Origin: Arsenicibacter rosenii | GTDB lineage: Bacteria; Bacteroidota; Bacteroidia; Cytophagales; Spirosomataceae | Assembly (NCBI RefSeq): GCF_001870735.1 | Contig: NZ_MORL01000004.1 | Location: 438,250 to 502,249, forward strand | Direction of reading: 5' to 3' | Length of the DNA stretch: 64,000 bases | Shown here: in pieces, positions 40,408-47,923 of the stretch | Position numbering within the stretch: position 1 is the stretch's first letter | Layout: every line of letters starts with the position of its first letter | Made by a program: the position numbers and the translations under genes | Notes under the pieces: generated by a model | What the model saw: only the letters and a program-made list of their open reading frames with translations | Told to the model about the DNA's origin: nothing | Databases searched by the model: none

Positions 40408-41436
40408 TCATTGCGCAGGATTACGCTCGTTGACACTACCGAAGCGCTGGGCCAGAATACTGGCGGCAATAAGCTGAAGGGCATGATACATCATTATCGG
40501 CAGCAGTACTACGCCGACCGCATTACCCGGAAACAGCACATTGGCCATGACACTCCCCTGCACCAGCGATTTCTTCGACCCGCAAAACAAGGCCGTAATC
40601 TGATCGGGCCGGTTGAAGTTCAGCAGCCGGCCAATGGTATACACGATGCCGTACATCAGAAAGAACAACCCGAGCATCGCTACTCCCAGCAGCAGCAAAT
40701 CCGGCAGGGTAAGCCCGTCGAACAGATGACGGCTGAAGGATTCACAGAACGAGATGTACACAATCGTCAGAATGATAAGCTGATCGAAGTAACGGAGCTG
40801 TTTTTTATACCGGTCGGCCAGAAAGCCCAGCCACCGGTTTAACCCCAGCCCCAGCACTACCGGCACCAGCACCTGAAGGGTAAGTTTCCAGATGACACCG
40901 GCCAGGTCATAATTTCCGGATGTATCGGTCAGCACGAGCCCCATCAGTACGGGCGTCAGAAAGACCCCGATCAGGCTCGAAATGCTGGCATTGAAGATGG
41001 CAGCGGGCAGGTTCCCACCCGCAATCGATACCATCACGACCGACGACGATACGGTCGACGGCAGCGCAGCCACGTAAAACGCTCCCAGCCAGAGTAAAGC
41101 CGCCTGGCCTTCACCGAAAAAGGGTTTTACGGCATAAACCACCACCGGAAACAGCACAAACGTGGTCAGGTGAATGGTCAGGTGGAGCCGCCAGTTTGTC
41201 AGGCCCGCTTTAAGTTTGTCGGGGCTCAGTTTCAGCCCGTAAAAGAAAAAGATCAGCGATACGCCCACATCCGCAAACGTATCGAGTGACCAGAAACCTT
41301 TCTGAATGCCCGGTTCCGGCCAAAGCCAGGCCAGGCCGATCATGCCCAGCAGGGCCAGTAAAAACCAATCGAGGCCGGCCCGAACCATTAAACCGCTCAC
41401 CGCCGACCAGGAGGATGTCTGCTTTTTCTCCAACAT
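40408..41436 (-). CDS. SBF-like (bile acid:sodium symporter family) transporter
   Basis: A 342-residue membrane protein with about ten hydrophobic helices, of the SBF-like family (PF13593 type, YfeH/RCH1 group). Markers: DVGVSLIFFFYGLKLSPDKL, the half-site ALPSTVSSSVVMVSIAGGN with the broken-helix serines, and FCGSKKSLVQGSVMANVLF near the C-terminus. It probably moves an organic anion with a cation across the inner membrane; the substrate is unknown. It follows the NIPSNAP gene by 22 bases and may be co-transcribed with it. Confidence 0.88.
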   Translation of the reverse strand: MLEKKQTSSWSAVSGLMVRAGLDWFLLALLGMIGLAWLWPEPGIQKGFWSLDTFADVGVSLIFFFYGLKLSPDKLKAGLTNWRLHLTIHLTTFVLFPVVVYAVKPFFGEGQAALLWLGAFYVAALPSTVSSSVVMVSIAGGNLPAAIFNASISSLIGVFLTPVLMGLVLTDTSGNYDLAGVIWKLTLQVLVPVVLGLGLNRWLGFLADRYKKQLRYFDQLIILTIVYISFCESFSRHLFDGLTLPDLLLLGVAMLGLFFLMYGIVYTIGRLLNFNRPDQITALFCGSKKSLVQGSVMANVLFPGNAVGVVLLPIMMYHALQLIAASILAQRFGSVNERNPAQ

Positions 41437-41458
41437 TACGCCCGTTTAGTTCTGCTTA

Positions 41459-42271
41459 CTAAAGCTGAGAATAGGCCGTTGGGTTCAGATAGTGTCCTTC
41501 AATTTTTGATACGGTATTCGCATATTCCGGCAGCGGACTCAGTTTTTTCCATTCCGGATCACTGCTGAAGGCCTTCCAGTGGGCATCCCGCGACGCTTTG
41601 TCGTCGAACGTGGTCATGTAGGCCAGGCAAGGCATCCGCGGGCCGGCGATCACTTTGGAATAGAACATCGCATTGAAACCCAGCCGGTCAAATATGTTGA
41701 TTTCGCCGCCGACGTTGAACATATCGATCTTTTTCTGGCCCGCCCGCTCGCTGTAACTTTCGTAAATGCGGAATTCGTAGATGCGTTTATCACGCGGGGC
41801 TGTTGTGGCAGGCACCTTTAACACCGGCATTTCGTCGAAGGCCTCCATAATCATCGTTTCGATCCGGTCATAGGCCGGTTCGGTGTTCGGTGTATTCCAG
41901 TAAGGTGCGGCGGCCTCCATATAGGCTTTGTCGTTCGCCAGCTTTGCTGCTATTTTCGGTAACTGGTCGAGCGACTTATACGGAATCAGCACATAGAGCT
42001 TCAGCCCGTCTTTCTGATCGGCCTCCTCAAACACACCTACCTGCTGAATACCGGCCCGGTTATAGGCCGGAATCGCAGCCTGCTCCCAGTAAGCCTCCGT
42101 GAGCTTCTTCTGTTCCGGCGTCTTAAACCGGTAAATGCGCATTTCATAGGTCTGCTTTTGTTTTTTTGCCGCCGTTGCCAGATCATGAACCGCCAGCATC
42201 AGGGTCAGTGTCCAGACAGCCAGCGAAAGGTATTTAAGTACAGGTTTTAACGATACCATAGTTTTAAACAT
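41459..42271 (-). CDS. Secreted NIPSNAP-domain protein
   Basis: A 270-residue exported protein (signal peptide ends near DLATAAKK) with two ferredoxin-like NIPSNAP domains. The first opens YEMRIYRFKTPEQKKLTEAY and the second YEFRIYESYSERAGQKKIDM; FNAMFYSKVIAGPRMPCLAYM is typical of the second half. Bacterial NIPSNAP proteins have no assigned activity. It is the first gene of a probable two-gene unit with the SBF-like transporter. An inverted repeat array starts just upstream. Confidence 0.88.
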   Translation of the reverse strand: MFKTMVSLKPVLKYLSLAVWTLTLMLAVHDLATAAKKQKQTYEMRIYRFKTPEQKKLTEAYWEQAAIPAYNRAGIQQVGVFEEADQKDGLKLYVLIPYKSLDQLPKIAAKLANDKAYMEAAAPYWNTPNTEPAYDRIETMIMEAFDEMPVLKVPATTAPRDKRIYEFRIYESYSERAGQKKIDMFNVGGEINIFDRLGFNAMFYSKVIAGPRMPCLAYMTTFDDKASRDAHWKAFSSDPEWKKLSPLPEYANTVSKIEGHYLNPTAYSQL

Positions 42272-42277
42272 TTAGTA

Positions 42278-42366
42278 GAGACGCAAGATATTGCGTCTCA
42301 GATTCAGACAGTTCTTGCGTCTCAGACCCAGACAGCTCTTGCGTCTCAGACAGATCTTGCGTCTTC
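42278..42366. repeat. GAGACGCAA palindrome plus TTGCGTCTC tandem copies
   Basis: A perfect 9-bp palindrome GAGACGCAA-GATA-TTGCGTCTC (42278-42299) is followed by further TTGCGTCT copies at 42315, 42339 and 42357, spaced 24, 24 and 18 bases, with CAGACAG(T/C)TC between them. It fills much of the 296-base gap upstream of the NIPSNAP gene; I see no gene in the rest (42367-42567). Confidence 0.9.
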
Positions 42367-42567
42367 GCCTTACGGTTCAAGAATATTGTGTATTTTCCGG
42401 TTGTAAAGATAGATATCCTTGAATTATCTACACAATACCTTACTTTTTAGACACACCTCTTTAATTTATGAGTGGAATTTAACCGGTTCTGCCACGTTTC
42501 CCTGATCAACCGCGTAACGTATACTATCAACCAATATGAATCTATCCCCTGAAACACGTACGAAAAG

Positions 42568-43521
42568 ATGGCTTTCCCTCCCATTGACCGATTTAGTGAT
42601 CCGCCCGGCATCACGCCCATAACCGGACAACTACCTGTCGGGATCGCTCAGCCCCCAAACGGAGCACAGCCGGTTTCGCCTCAACGCTATGGGGCCATGA
42701 CAACGAACCGGTTTCAGGAAGCGATTGAACAACAGCTTTCTCAGTTCGACCCGATTTCGCTGGACGACATGGATGCCGTCAAACTAATGGACCGGACCGA
42801 CACAAAGTTTCTGGTTCCGCTTGCGCGGCTTCCTGCCTTACTCGATACCTTTTCGGCACATTACCGGCTTCTGACCATCCATGACACACAGCAATGCCGC
42901 TACCAGACACTCTATTACGACACGGCTGACCTGCGGCTCTATCACCTGCATCAGTCGGGTAAGCTCAACCGGTTCAAAGTACGGGCGCGTACGTATGTGG
43001 AGTCGGCTATCAGCTTTTTTGAGGTAAAACATAAGAACAATAAAGGCCGGACGGTGAAAAAACGGATTCCGCAGCCTGCCGTTAGTCCGCAGCTATCGGC
43101 ACCTGTCCGCGACTTTCTGAGCCGTTTTCCGGAATGCGGCGCACTGCCTCTCGAAGGTCTTTTCTGGATTGACTATACGCGGCTGACCCTGGTGGGAAAA
43201 CAGACGGCCGAACGCCTGACCATCGACCTGAATCTGACCTTCCGCAATGACACAAAGCAAGTCGGCTATCCCGAACTGGTCATTATCGAACTCAAACAGA
43301 ACCGCGCTCAGGTATCTGTTTGCCGGCAGGTGATGAAGCAGGCCGGTCTCCGGCAGGGCGGTATCAGCAAGTACTGTTTCGGGGTCATGAACCTCTACCC
43401 CTCCGTAAAACAAAACAACTTTAAACGCCACTGGCAGGCAATCCGCAAAACCCAACAACAACATGCTGCTTTTGCAACAACTCACTACCCACTCAACCGG
43501 AACGTATCCCTTGTTCACTGA
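42568..43521 (+). CDS. VTC-domain (polyphosphate polymerase-like) protein
   Basis: A 317-residue cytosolic protein of the CYTH-like VTC tunnel fold. Tunnel-lining basic and acidic residues are visible: LMDRTDTKFLVP, LYYDTADLRLYHLHQSGKLN, FKVRARTYV, FFEVKHKNNKGRTVKKR and VIIELKQNRA. Eukaryotic VTC4 makes polyphosphate from ATP; bacterial members are only presumed to handle phosphate polymers. The start may be the ATG at 42697 (MTTNRFQEAIE), because the first 43 residues are Pro-rich and unconserved-looking. It overlaps the next gene (DUF4956) by 59 bases, showing tight coupling. Confidence 0.85.
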   Translation: MAFPPIDRFSDPPGITPITGQLPVGIAQPPNGAQPVSPQRYGAMTTNRFQEAIEQQLSQFDPISLDDMDAVKLMDRTDTKFLVPLARLPALLDTFSAHYRLLTIHDTQQCRYQTLYYDTADLRLYHLHQSGKLNRFKVRARTYVESAISFFEVKHKNNKGRTVKKRIPQPAVSPQLSAPVRDFLSRFPECGALPLEGLFWIDYTRLTLVGKQTAERLTIDLNLTFRNDTKQVGYPELVIIELKQNRAQVSVCRQVMKQAGLRQGGISKYCFGVMNLYPSVKQNNFKRHWQAIRKTQQQHAAFATTHYPLNRNVSLVH

Positions 43522-44080
43522 CTTAAACCTGAACTTTCTTATCCGGCTGGGCATTGATCTGGCTGCCGTTCTGATTCTTGTACGCGGAATCTACTACCGG
43601 ACCTACCGGCGGGCCGACCTGTTTCTGACGTTTTTCAGCTTTAACTTCATCATCTTCCTGATTTCGTTTTTGCTCAACAAGGTTGAAATGTCGATGGGGG
43701 CTGCCTTTGGCCTGTTTGCTGTCTTTTCGATGCTGCGCTACCGTACGGAAAGTATTTCGCTGAAAGACATGACCTACCTGTTTCTGGTCATTGCCCTTGG
43801 GCTGATTTCGGCCATCAGCAAAGGCGGGGGTGTTGAGCAACTGCTGTTCAACGGCGTTATTCTGACGGTTACGTTCTTACTCGAAAGCCCGATGCTGATG
43901 AAGAAAGAATCGGCGCAACTGGTTTACTACGAACGGATTGAACTGATTCCGCCCCAGCAACGTGATGAACTGCTCAGCGACCTGCGGATACGTACCGGCC
44001 TGAATGTGCATCGGGTAGAAGTCAACGAAATCGACCTGCTCAAGGATGCTGCGCGCTTAACCGTTTATTACTACCAGTAA
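43463..44080 (+). CDS. DUF4956 membrane protein
   Basis: A 205-residue protein with four hydrophobic helices at about 23-140 (LIRLGIDLAAVLILVRGIYY, FNFIIFLISFLLNKVEMS, FGLFAVFSMLRYRTESI, TYLFLVIALGLISAISKG) and a soluble C-terminal ferredoxin-like part. The LRYRTE and GLISAI motifs are typical. DUF4956 genes commonly sit next to VTC-domain genes, and here the two overlap, which suggests a membrane partner for phosphate-polymer synthesis or sensing. The role is inferred from neighbourhood only. Confidence 0.86.
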   Translation: MLLLQQLTTHSTGTYPLFTDLNLNFLIRLGIDLAAVLILVRGIYYRTYRRADLFLTFFSFNFIIFLISFLLNKVEMSMGAAFGLFAVFSMLRYRTESISLKDMTYLFLVIALGLISAISKGGGVEQLLFNGVILTVTFLLESPMLMKKESAQLVYYERIELIPPQQRDELLSDLRIRTGLNVHRVEVNEIDLLKDAARLTVYYYQ

Positions 44081-44092
44081 CCGTTCCTATAC

Positions 44093-44758
44093 ATGACCCG
44101 CTATCTGACCGCTCTGATCGTTCTGCTGCTAACTGCTTCTTGCTTCACTGTCCGGGCTCAGGACCCGAGCCTCCGCCTCTGGACAGGTATTCAGGTTGAA
44201 AAAAAAGTGCTGAAAAAAATAACCATTCAGGCTACTGCTCAGGCCCGTTTTATCGAAAACGTGTCGGATCTTGGCTCCTACATCGGCGAGCTGGGTGCTG
44301 CCTACAAACTGAACAAACACTGGGAGGTGGCCGGCTATTACCGGTTTATCGGCAAACGCAACTGGAAGCCCAACCGTGAGGTATACGTCAACGAGCAGAT
44401 GCATCGTTTCTATGCTGATCTTAGTTACCAGCATAAAATCGGGATCATCAGGTTTGAGAACCGGCTCCGGTATCAGAATCAGTTTACCGACGTAACCCGC
44501 GAACAGGCCAACCGCGATTACCTGCGAAATAAGGCAGAAGTATCCTTACCGAACAAAAGCCGGTTTACGCCCGGCATTTCGGCGGATCTTTTCTACGGTT
44601 TCGGGCTGGGCTTTGACGTCATCCGTTACCGGGCAAACCTCGATATTAAACTCAATAAGCACAATACCATTACCGTCTACGGGTTTACGGAGCAGGAACT
44701 GATTGAGACCCCGGATCCGACCTATACTCTCGGGATAACCTATAAACTAAAACTCTGA
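44093..44758 (+). CDS. DUF2490 outer-membrane protein (VTC operon)
   Basis: A 221-residue exported barrel protein (signal peptide ends CFTVRAQ). DUF2490 features: LRLWTGIQVEKKVLKKITI at the start, HRFYADLSYQHKIGIIRFEN, the RLRYQNQF motif and a final YTLGITYKLKL strand. It begins 12 bases after the DUF4956 gene and closes the three-gene operon before a terminator. Function unknown; shared operon with VTC and DUF4956 genes suggests an envelope role tied to them. A distant paralogue lies at 22232-23032. Confidence 0.82.
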   Translation: MTRYLTALIVLLLTASCFTVRAQDPSLRLWTGIQVEKKVLKKITIQATAQARFIENVSDLGSYIGELGAAYKLNKHWEVAGYYRFIGKRNWKPNREVYVNEQMHRFYADLSYQHKIGIIRFENRLRYQNQFTDVTREQANRDYLRNKAEVSLPNKSRFTPGISADLFYGFGLGFDVIRYRANLDIKLNKHNTITVYGFTEQELIETPDPTYTLGITYKLKL

Positions 44759-44761
44759 TCA

Positions 44762-44820
44762 ACACACCATTACCCTCCATGCGGTCACGCGCGGCCGGTG
44801 GAGGGGCTGGTGTTTTTTAA
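44762..44820 (+). terminator. Terminator of the VTC operon
   Basis: A long hairpin pairs ACACCA and CCCTCCA with TGGAGGG and TGGTGT (small internal loop), followed by six T residues. Confidence 0.75.
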
Positions 44821-44853
44821 TCCTGCACGCCTCCAAAACCGGCCATTAGCCCG

Positions 44854-44861
44854 TACCTTTG
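44854..44861 (+). promoter_or_regulatory. TAnnTTTG element for the radical SAM gene
   Basis: TACCTTTG matches the consensus and ends 25 bases before the start codon at 44887. Confidence 0.45.
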
Positions 44862-44886
44862 TAGCCGGATCGATTTTGGAAACACG

Positions 44887-47085
44887 TTGGAACAGACTTT
44901 TTTATTACTGACTCCCCCATTCACACAGCTCAACACGCCCTATCCGGCAACGGCTTACCTGAAGGGTTTTCTGAACACACAGGGCGTACCGGCTCATCAG
45001 GCGGATCTGGGGATTGATGTCATTTTAAAACTGTTTTCCCGCCCGACACTTCGCCGGTTGTTCGATAATCTCCTGGCGGCAGAGGCTGAACTGTCTGAAA
45101 ACAGCTACCGTATTGTCGAACTGCGCGACGAATATGTCCATACCATCGACCCGGTCATCCGGTTTCTGCAAAACAAAAACCCAACGCTGGCTTACAGCAT
45201 CTGCGACCAGAGTTACCTGCCCGAAGCCTCACGTTTTGCCGATCTGGAAGACCTCGACTGGGCGTTCGGGTCGATGGGTATCCATGACAAGGCCCGCCAC
45301 CTGGCTACGCTTTACCTCGAAGACCTCTCCGACCTGATTACTGAAGCGGTTGACCCGCACTTCGGCTTCAGCCGTTATGCCGAACGCCTTGGTCGCACCG
45401 CCACGCACTTTGATGACCTGCATGCCGCCCTGCTGGCGCCGGACACGCTCATTACCAGCCTGCTCTGCGAGGCACTGGAAGGCTATATCCAACAATACAG
45501 GCCCACGGTTGTCTGCCTGACAGTGCCGTTTCCCGGCAACCTCTATGGGGCGCTTACCTGCGGGAAATACCTCAAACAACATTATCCAGCGATTAAGGTC
45601 GTCATGGGCGGTGGCTACGCCAATACCGAACTCCGGTCGCTGGCCGAACCCCGCCTGTTCGACTATGTGGATTTCGTTTGCCTCGACGATGGGGAAGCTC
45701 CCCTGTTGTCCATCATCGATCACCTGACCGGCAACCGGCCCGCCAGTCAGCTCAAACGGGTGTATACGCGCACCGACGGCAAGGTAATTTACAACAACGG
45801 CGCGAAAGAGCGCGACGTGCCGCAGCGCGAGACCGGTACGCCTGACTACCGCGACCTGCGCCTGACCGACTACCTGTCGGTGATCGAGATTGTCAACCCC
45901 ATGCACCGGCTCTGGAGCGACGGCCGCTGGAATAAGCTGACACTGGCCCACGGCTGCTATTGGGGTAAATGCTCGTTCTGCGACATCACGCTCGACTATA
46001 TCAAGCGCTACGAACCGATGACGGCCACCCTGCTTTGCGACCGGATCGAAGAAATCATTGAGCAGACGGGGCAGCATGGTTTCCATTTTGTCGACGAAGC
46101 GGCCCCGCCTGCCCTAATGCGCGATCTGGCCATTGAGATTCTCCGCCGGAAGCTGACGGTAGTCTGGTGGACCAACATCAGGTTCGAAAAAAGCTTTACG
46201 TCCGACCTCTGCCGGTTGCTGAAGGCGTCGGGTTGCATTGCCGTTTCGGGTGGGCTGGAAGTGGCCTCTGACCGGTTACTGGAACGCATGAAAAAGGGGG
46301 TAACAGTGGCGCAGGTGGCTAAGGTGGCCGACAACTTTACGCAGGCGGGCATTATGGTGCATGCCTATCTGATGTATGGCTTCCCGACGCAGACCGCGCA
46401 GGAAACCATCGACTCGCTCGAAATGGTACGGCAGCTGTTCCAGGCAGGCATTGTGCAGTCGGGCTTCTGGCACCGCTTTGCCATGACTTCCCACAGTCCG
46501 GTGGGCCTCCATCCTGCCGAATTTGACGTGATGCGGCTGGGTCCCGACCGGGGCCCCTTTGCCGACAACGACCTTGACCATGACGATCCGCTGGGTGGTC
46601 CTCATGAACAGTTTTCGGAAGGCCTCCGGAAATCGTTGTTTAACTACATGCACGGTGTCTGTTTTGATTTCCCGCTCAAAAAGTGGTTTCCCTTCAAAGT
46701 GCCGCCAACCACCATACCGCCGACCTATATCCAGAACAGCCTGCGCCATGAGGCCGACAGCCAGCCCCGTGCCAACGCCATAGTGGTGTGGCTGGGTAGC
46801 GAGCCCTCGGTCTCGATCATTGAAGTACAGCAAGGCCGCCGGATTACCGAAATGGCAGAACTGGTCTTTTTCGACAAGAAAAACGAATGGGCCCTCGAAA
46901 CCACCCTGGCGTGGGGCGAGTGGCTCGAAACGATCATTCCGCGCCTGCGCATCGGTCAGGATGACGTCTTATCGTTTGAGTCGCTCAAAGCTGGTTTCGA
47001 AGCCGCCGGCCTGGGCGATTTTAACGCGTTTCTCAAATCGGAGACCTGGAGGGAGCTTCGGGAAAACGGGTTGCTGGTGGTGTAG
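44887..47085 (+). CDS. B12-binding-domain radical SAM protein
   Basis: A 732-residue cytosolic protein. An N-terminal extension is followed by a cobalamin-binding-like Rossmann domain at about 190-290 (VVCLTVPFPGNLYGA, KVVMGGGYANTE, FVCLDDGEAP) that lacks an evident DxHxxG motif. The radical SAM barrel starts near 350 with the 4Fe-4S cysteines in HGCYWGKCSFCDITL (Cys-x4-Cys-x2-Cys), then FHFVDEAAPP and SGGLEVASDRLLERMKKGV. The C-terminal 180 residues have no recognised domain. Relatives include methyltransferases and uncharacterised modifying enzymes; the substrate cannot be assigned. TTG at 44887 serves as start. Monocistronic. Confidence 0.85.
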   Translation: MEQTFLLLTPPFTQLNTPYPATAYLKGFLNTQGVPAHQADLGIDVILKLFSRPTLRRLFDNLLAAEAELSENSYRIVELRDEYVHTIDPVIRFLQNKNPTLAYSICDQSYLPEASRFADLEDLDWAFGSMGIHDKARHLATLYLEDLSDLITEAVDPHFGFSRYAERLGRTATHFDDLHAALLAPDTLITSLLCEALEGYIQQYRPTVVCLTVPFPGNLYGALTCGKYLKQHYPAIKVVMGGGYANTELRSLAEPRLFDYVDFVCLDDGEAPLLSIIDHLTGNRPASQLKRVYTRTDGKVIYNNGAKERDVPQRETGTPDYRDLRLTDYLSVIEIVNPMHRLWSDGRWNKLTLAHGCYWGKCSFCDITLDYIKRYEPMTATLLCDRIEEIIEQTGQHGFHFVDEAAPPALMRDLAIEILRRKLTVVWWTNIRFEKSFTSDLCRLLKASGCIAVSGGLEVASDRLLERMKKGVTVAQVAKVADNFTQAGIMVHAYLMYGFPTQTAQETIDSLEMVRQLFQAGIVQSGFWHRFAMTSHSPVGLHPAEFDVMRLGPDRGPFADNDLDHDDPLGGPHEQFSEGLRKSLFNYMHGVCFDFPLKKWFPFKVPPTTIPPTYIQNSLRHEADSQPRANAIVVWLGSEPSVSIIEVQQGRRITEMAELVFFDKKNEWALETTLAWGEWLETIIPRLRIGQDDVLSFESLKAGFEAAGLGDFNAFLKSETWRELRENGLLVV

Positions 47086-47145
47086 CGGGATGTTCCATCG
47101 CTGGCATTGACCGTCTAAACCGGCATAACTAATTCCTGTCTGGTC

Positions 47146-47598
47146 ATGCCACAATCCATCTCACACGTCTACGTCCATCTGATTTTCAGCACTAAATACC
47201 GCCAGCCGCTCATTGATGACAGCATCAAAGAAGAATTGTACAGCTACATGGGCGGCATTTGTAAGCATTACGAATGCTATCCGGTGCAGATTGGTGGTTA
47301 TTACGACCACATTCACATTTTGTGCACCCTGTCACCGAAGATTCCTTTGATGAAGCTGATGGAGTATGTCAAAAAGAACTCCTCAAAATGGATTAAGACC
47401 AAAGGGTCGGCCTATGCCGGGTTTTACTGGCAAAACGGGTATGCGGCTTTTTCGGTAAGTATCTACAAGGTTCAGACCGTTAAGCGGTACATTCAGAACC
47501 AGTACCGGCATCATCAGAAAAAGAATTTTCAGGATGAATGCCGGGGGATTTTCAGGACATACAAAATCCCTTATGATGAAAGATATGTCTGGGATTGA
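47146..47598 (+). CDS. REP-associated / IS200-like tyrosine transposase
   Basis: A 150-residue HUH-superfamily transposase (Y1 type). The N-terminus HVYVHLIFSTKYRQPLI is typical of IS200/IS605 TnpA-like proteins; the metal-binding HUH motif is HIH in YYDHIHILC (about residue 53), and the presumed nucleophile Tyr is in VKRYIQNQYRHHQKKNF (about 123). No TnpB or accessory gene follows. Two 120-bp hairpin-rich units lie directly downstream, the arrangement expected for REP-associated tyrosine transposases that nick folded single-stranded repeats. Intact frame and motifs suggest activity. Confidence 0.88.
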   Translation: MPQSISHVYVHLIFSTKYRQPLIDDSIKEELYSYMGGICKHYECYPVQIGGYYDHIHILCTLSPKIPLMKLMEYVKKNSSKWIKTKGSAYAGFYWQNGYAAFSVSIYKVQTVKRYIQNQYRHHQKKNFQDECRGIFRTYKIPYDERYVWD

Positions 47599-47610
47599 TT
47601 TTTTATTTCA

Positions 47611-47850
47611 TCTCATCTCATAGGGCTCTGCCCTATGCAATAGATTGAGCCCTTACAGGACAAATACAAAAATGCCCCAAAGGGGCTCAATCTATTGCCC
47701 GGGATATAATCCCAGGTTATGAATTATTTTTCTCATCTCATAGGGCTCTGCCCTATGCCATAGATTGAGCCCTTACAGGGCAAATACAAAAATGCCCCAA
47801 AGGGGCTCAATCTATTGCCCGGGATACATTCCCAGGTTATGAATTATTTT
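47611..47850. repeat. Two tandem 120-bp hairpin-rich REP-like units
   Basis: Exact 120-base period: copy one 47611-47730, copy two 47731-47850, differing at only a few bases. Each unit holds three hairpins: CATAGGGC/GCCCTATG; ATAGATTGAGCCC paired with GGGCTCAATCTAT around an AT-rich spacer; and GGGAT/ATCCC. This accounts for most of the 325-base gap after the transposase gene and is the likely substrate of that enzyme. Confidence 0.93.
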
Positions 47851-47854
47851 TCTC

Positions 47855-47898
47855 AAAGAGATCAATCTGTTGACTGGAACATAATCTCAGATTATTTT
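47855..47898. repeat. Degenerate partial third copy of the 120-bp unit
   Basis: The segment ATCAATCTGTTGACTGGAAC followed by ATAATCTCAGATTATTTT lines up with the last part of the 120-bp unit (CTCAATCTATTGCCCGGGAT, ATAATCCCAGGTTATGAATT) with many substitutions. It ends about 25 bases before the M24 peptidase gene and seems to be an older, decayed copy. Confidence 0.6.
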
Positions 47899-47923
47899 AG
47901 AAAATTCATTAACCCCCTGTTAC

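Noticed and set aside
42278-42366. Regularly spaced TTGCGTCTC copies considered as a CRISPR array or operator cluster
   Set aside because: Spacing changes from 24 to 18 bases, the intervening sequence is itself repeated, and the first copy is one half of a palindrome shared with another site.
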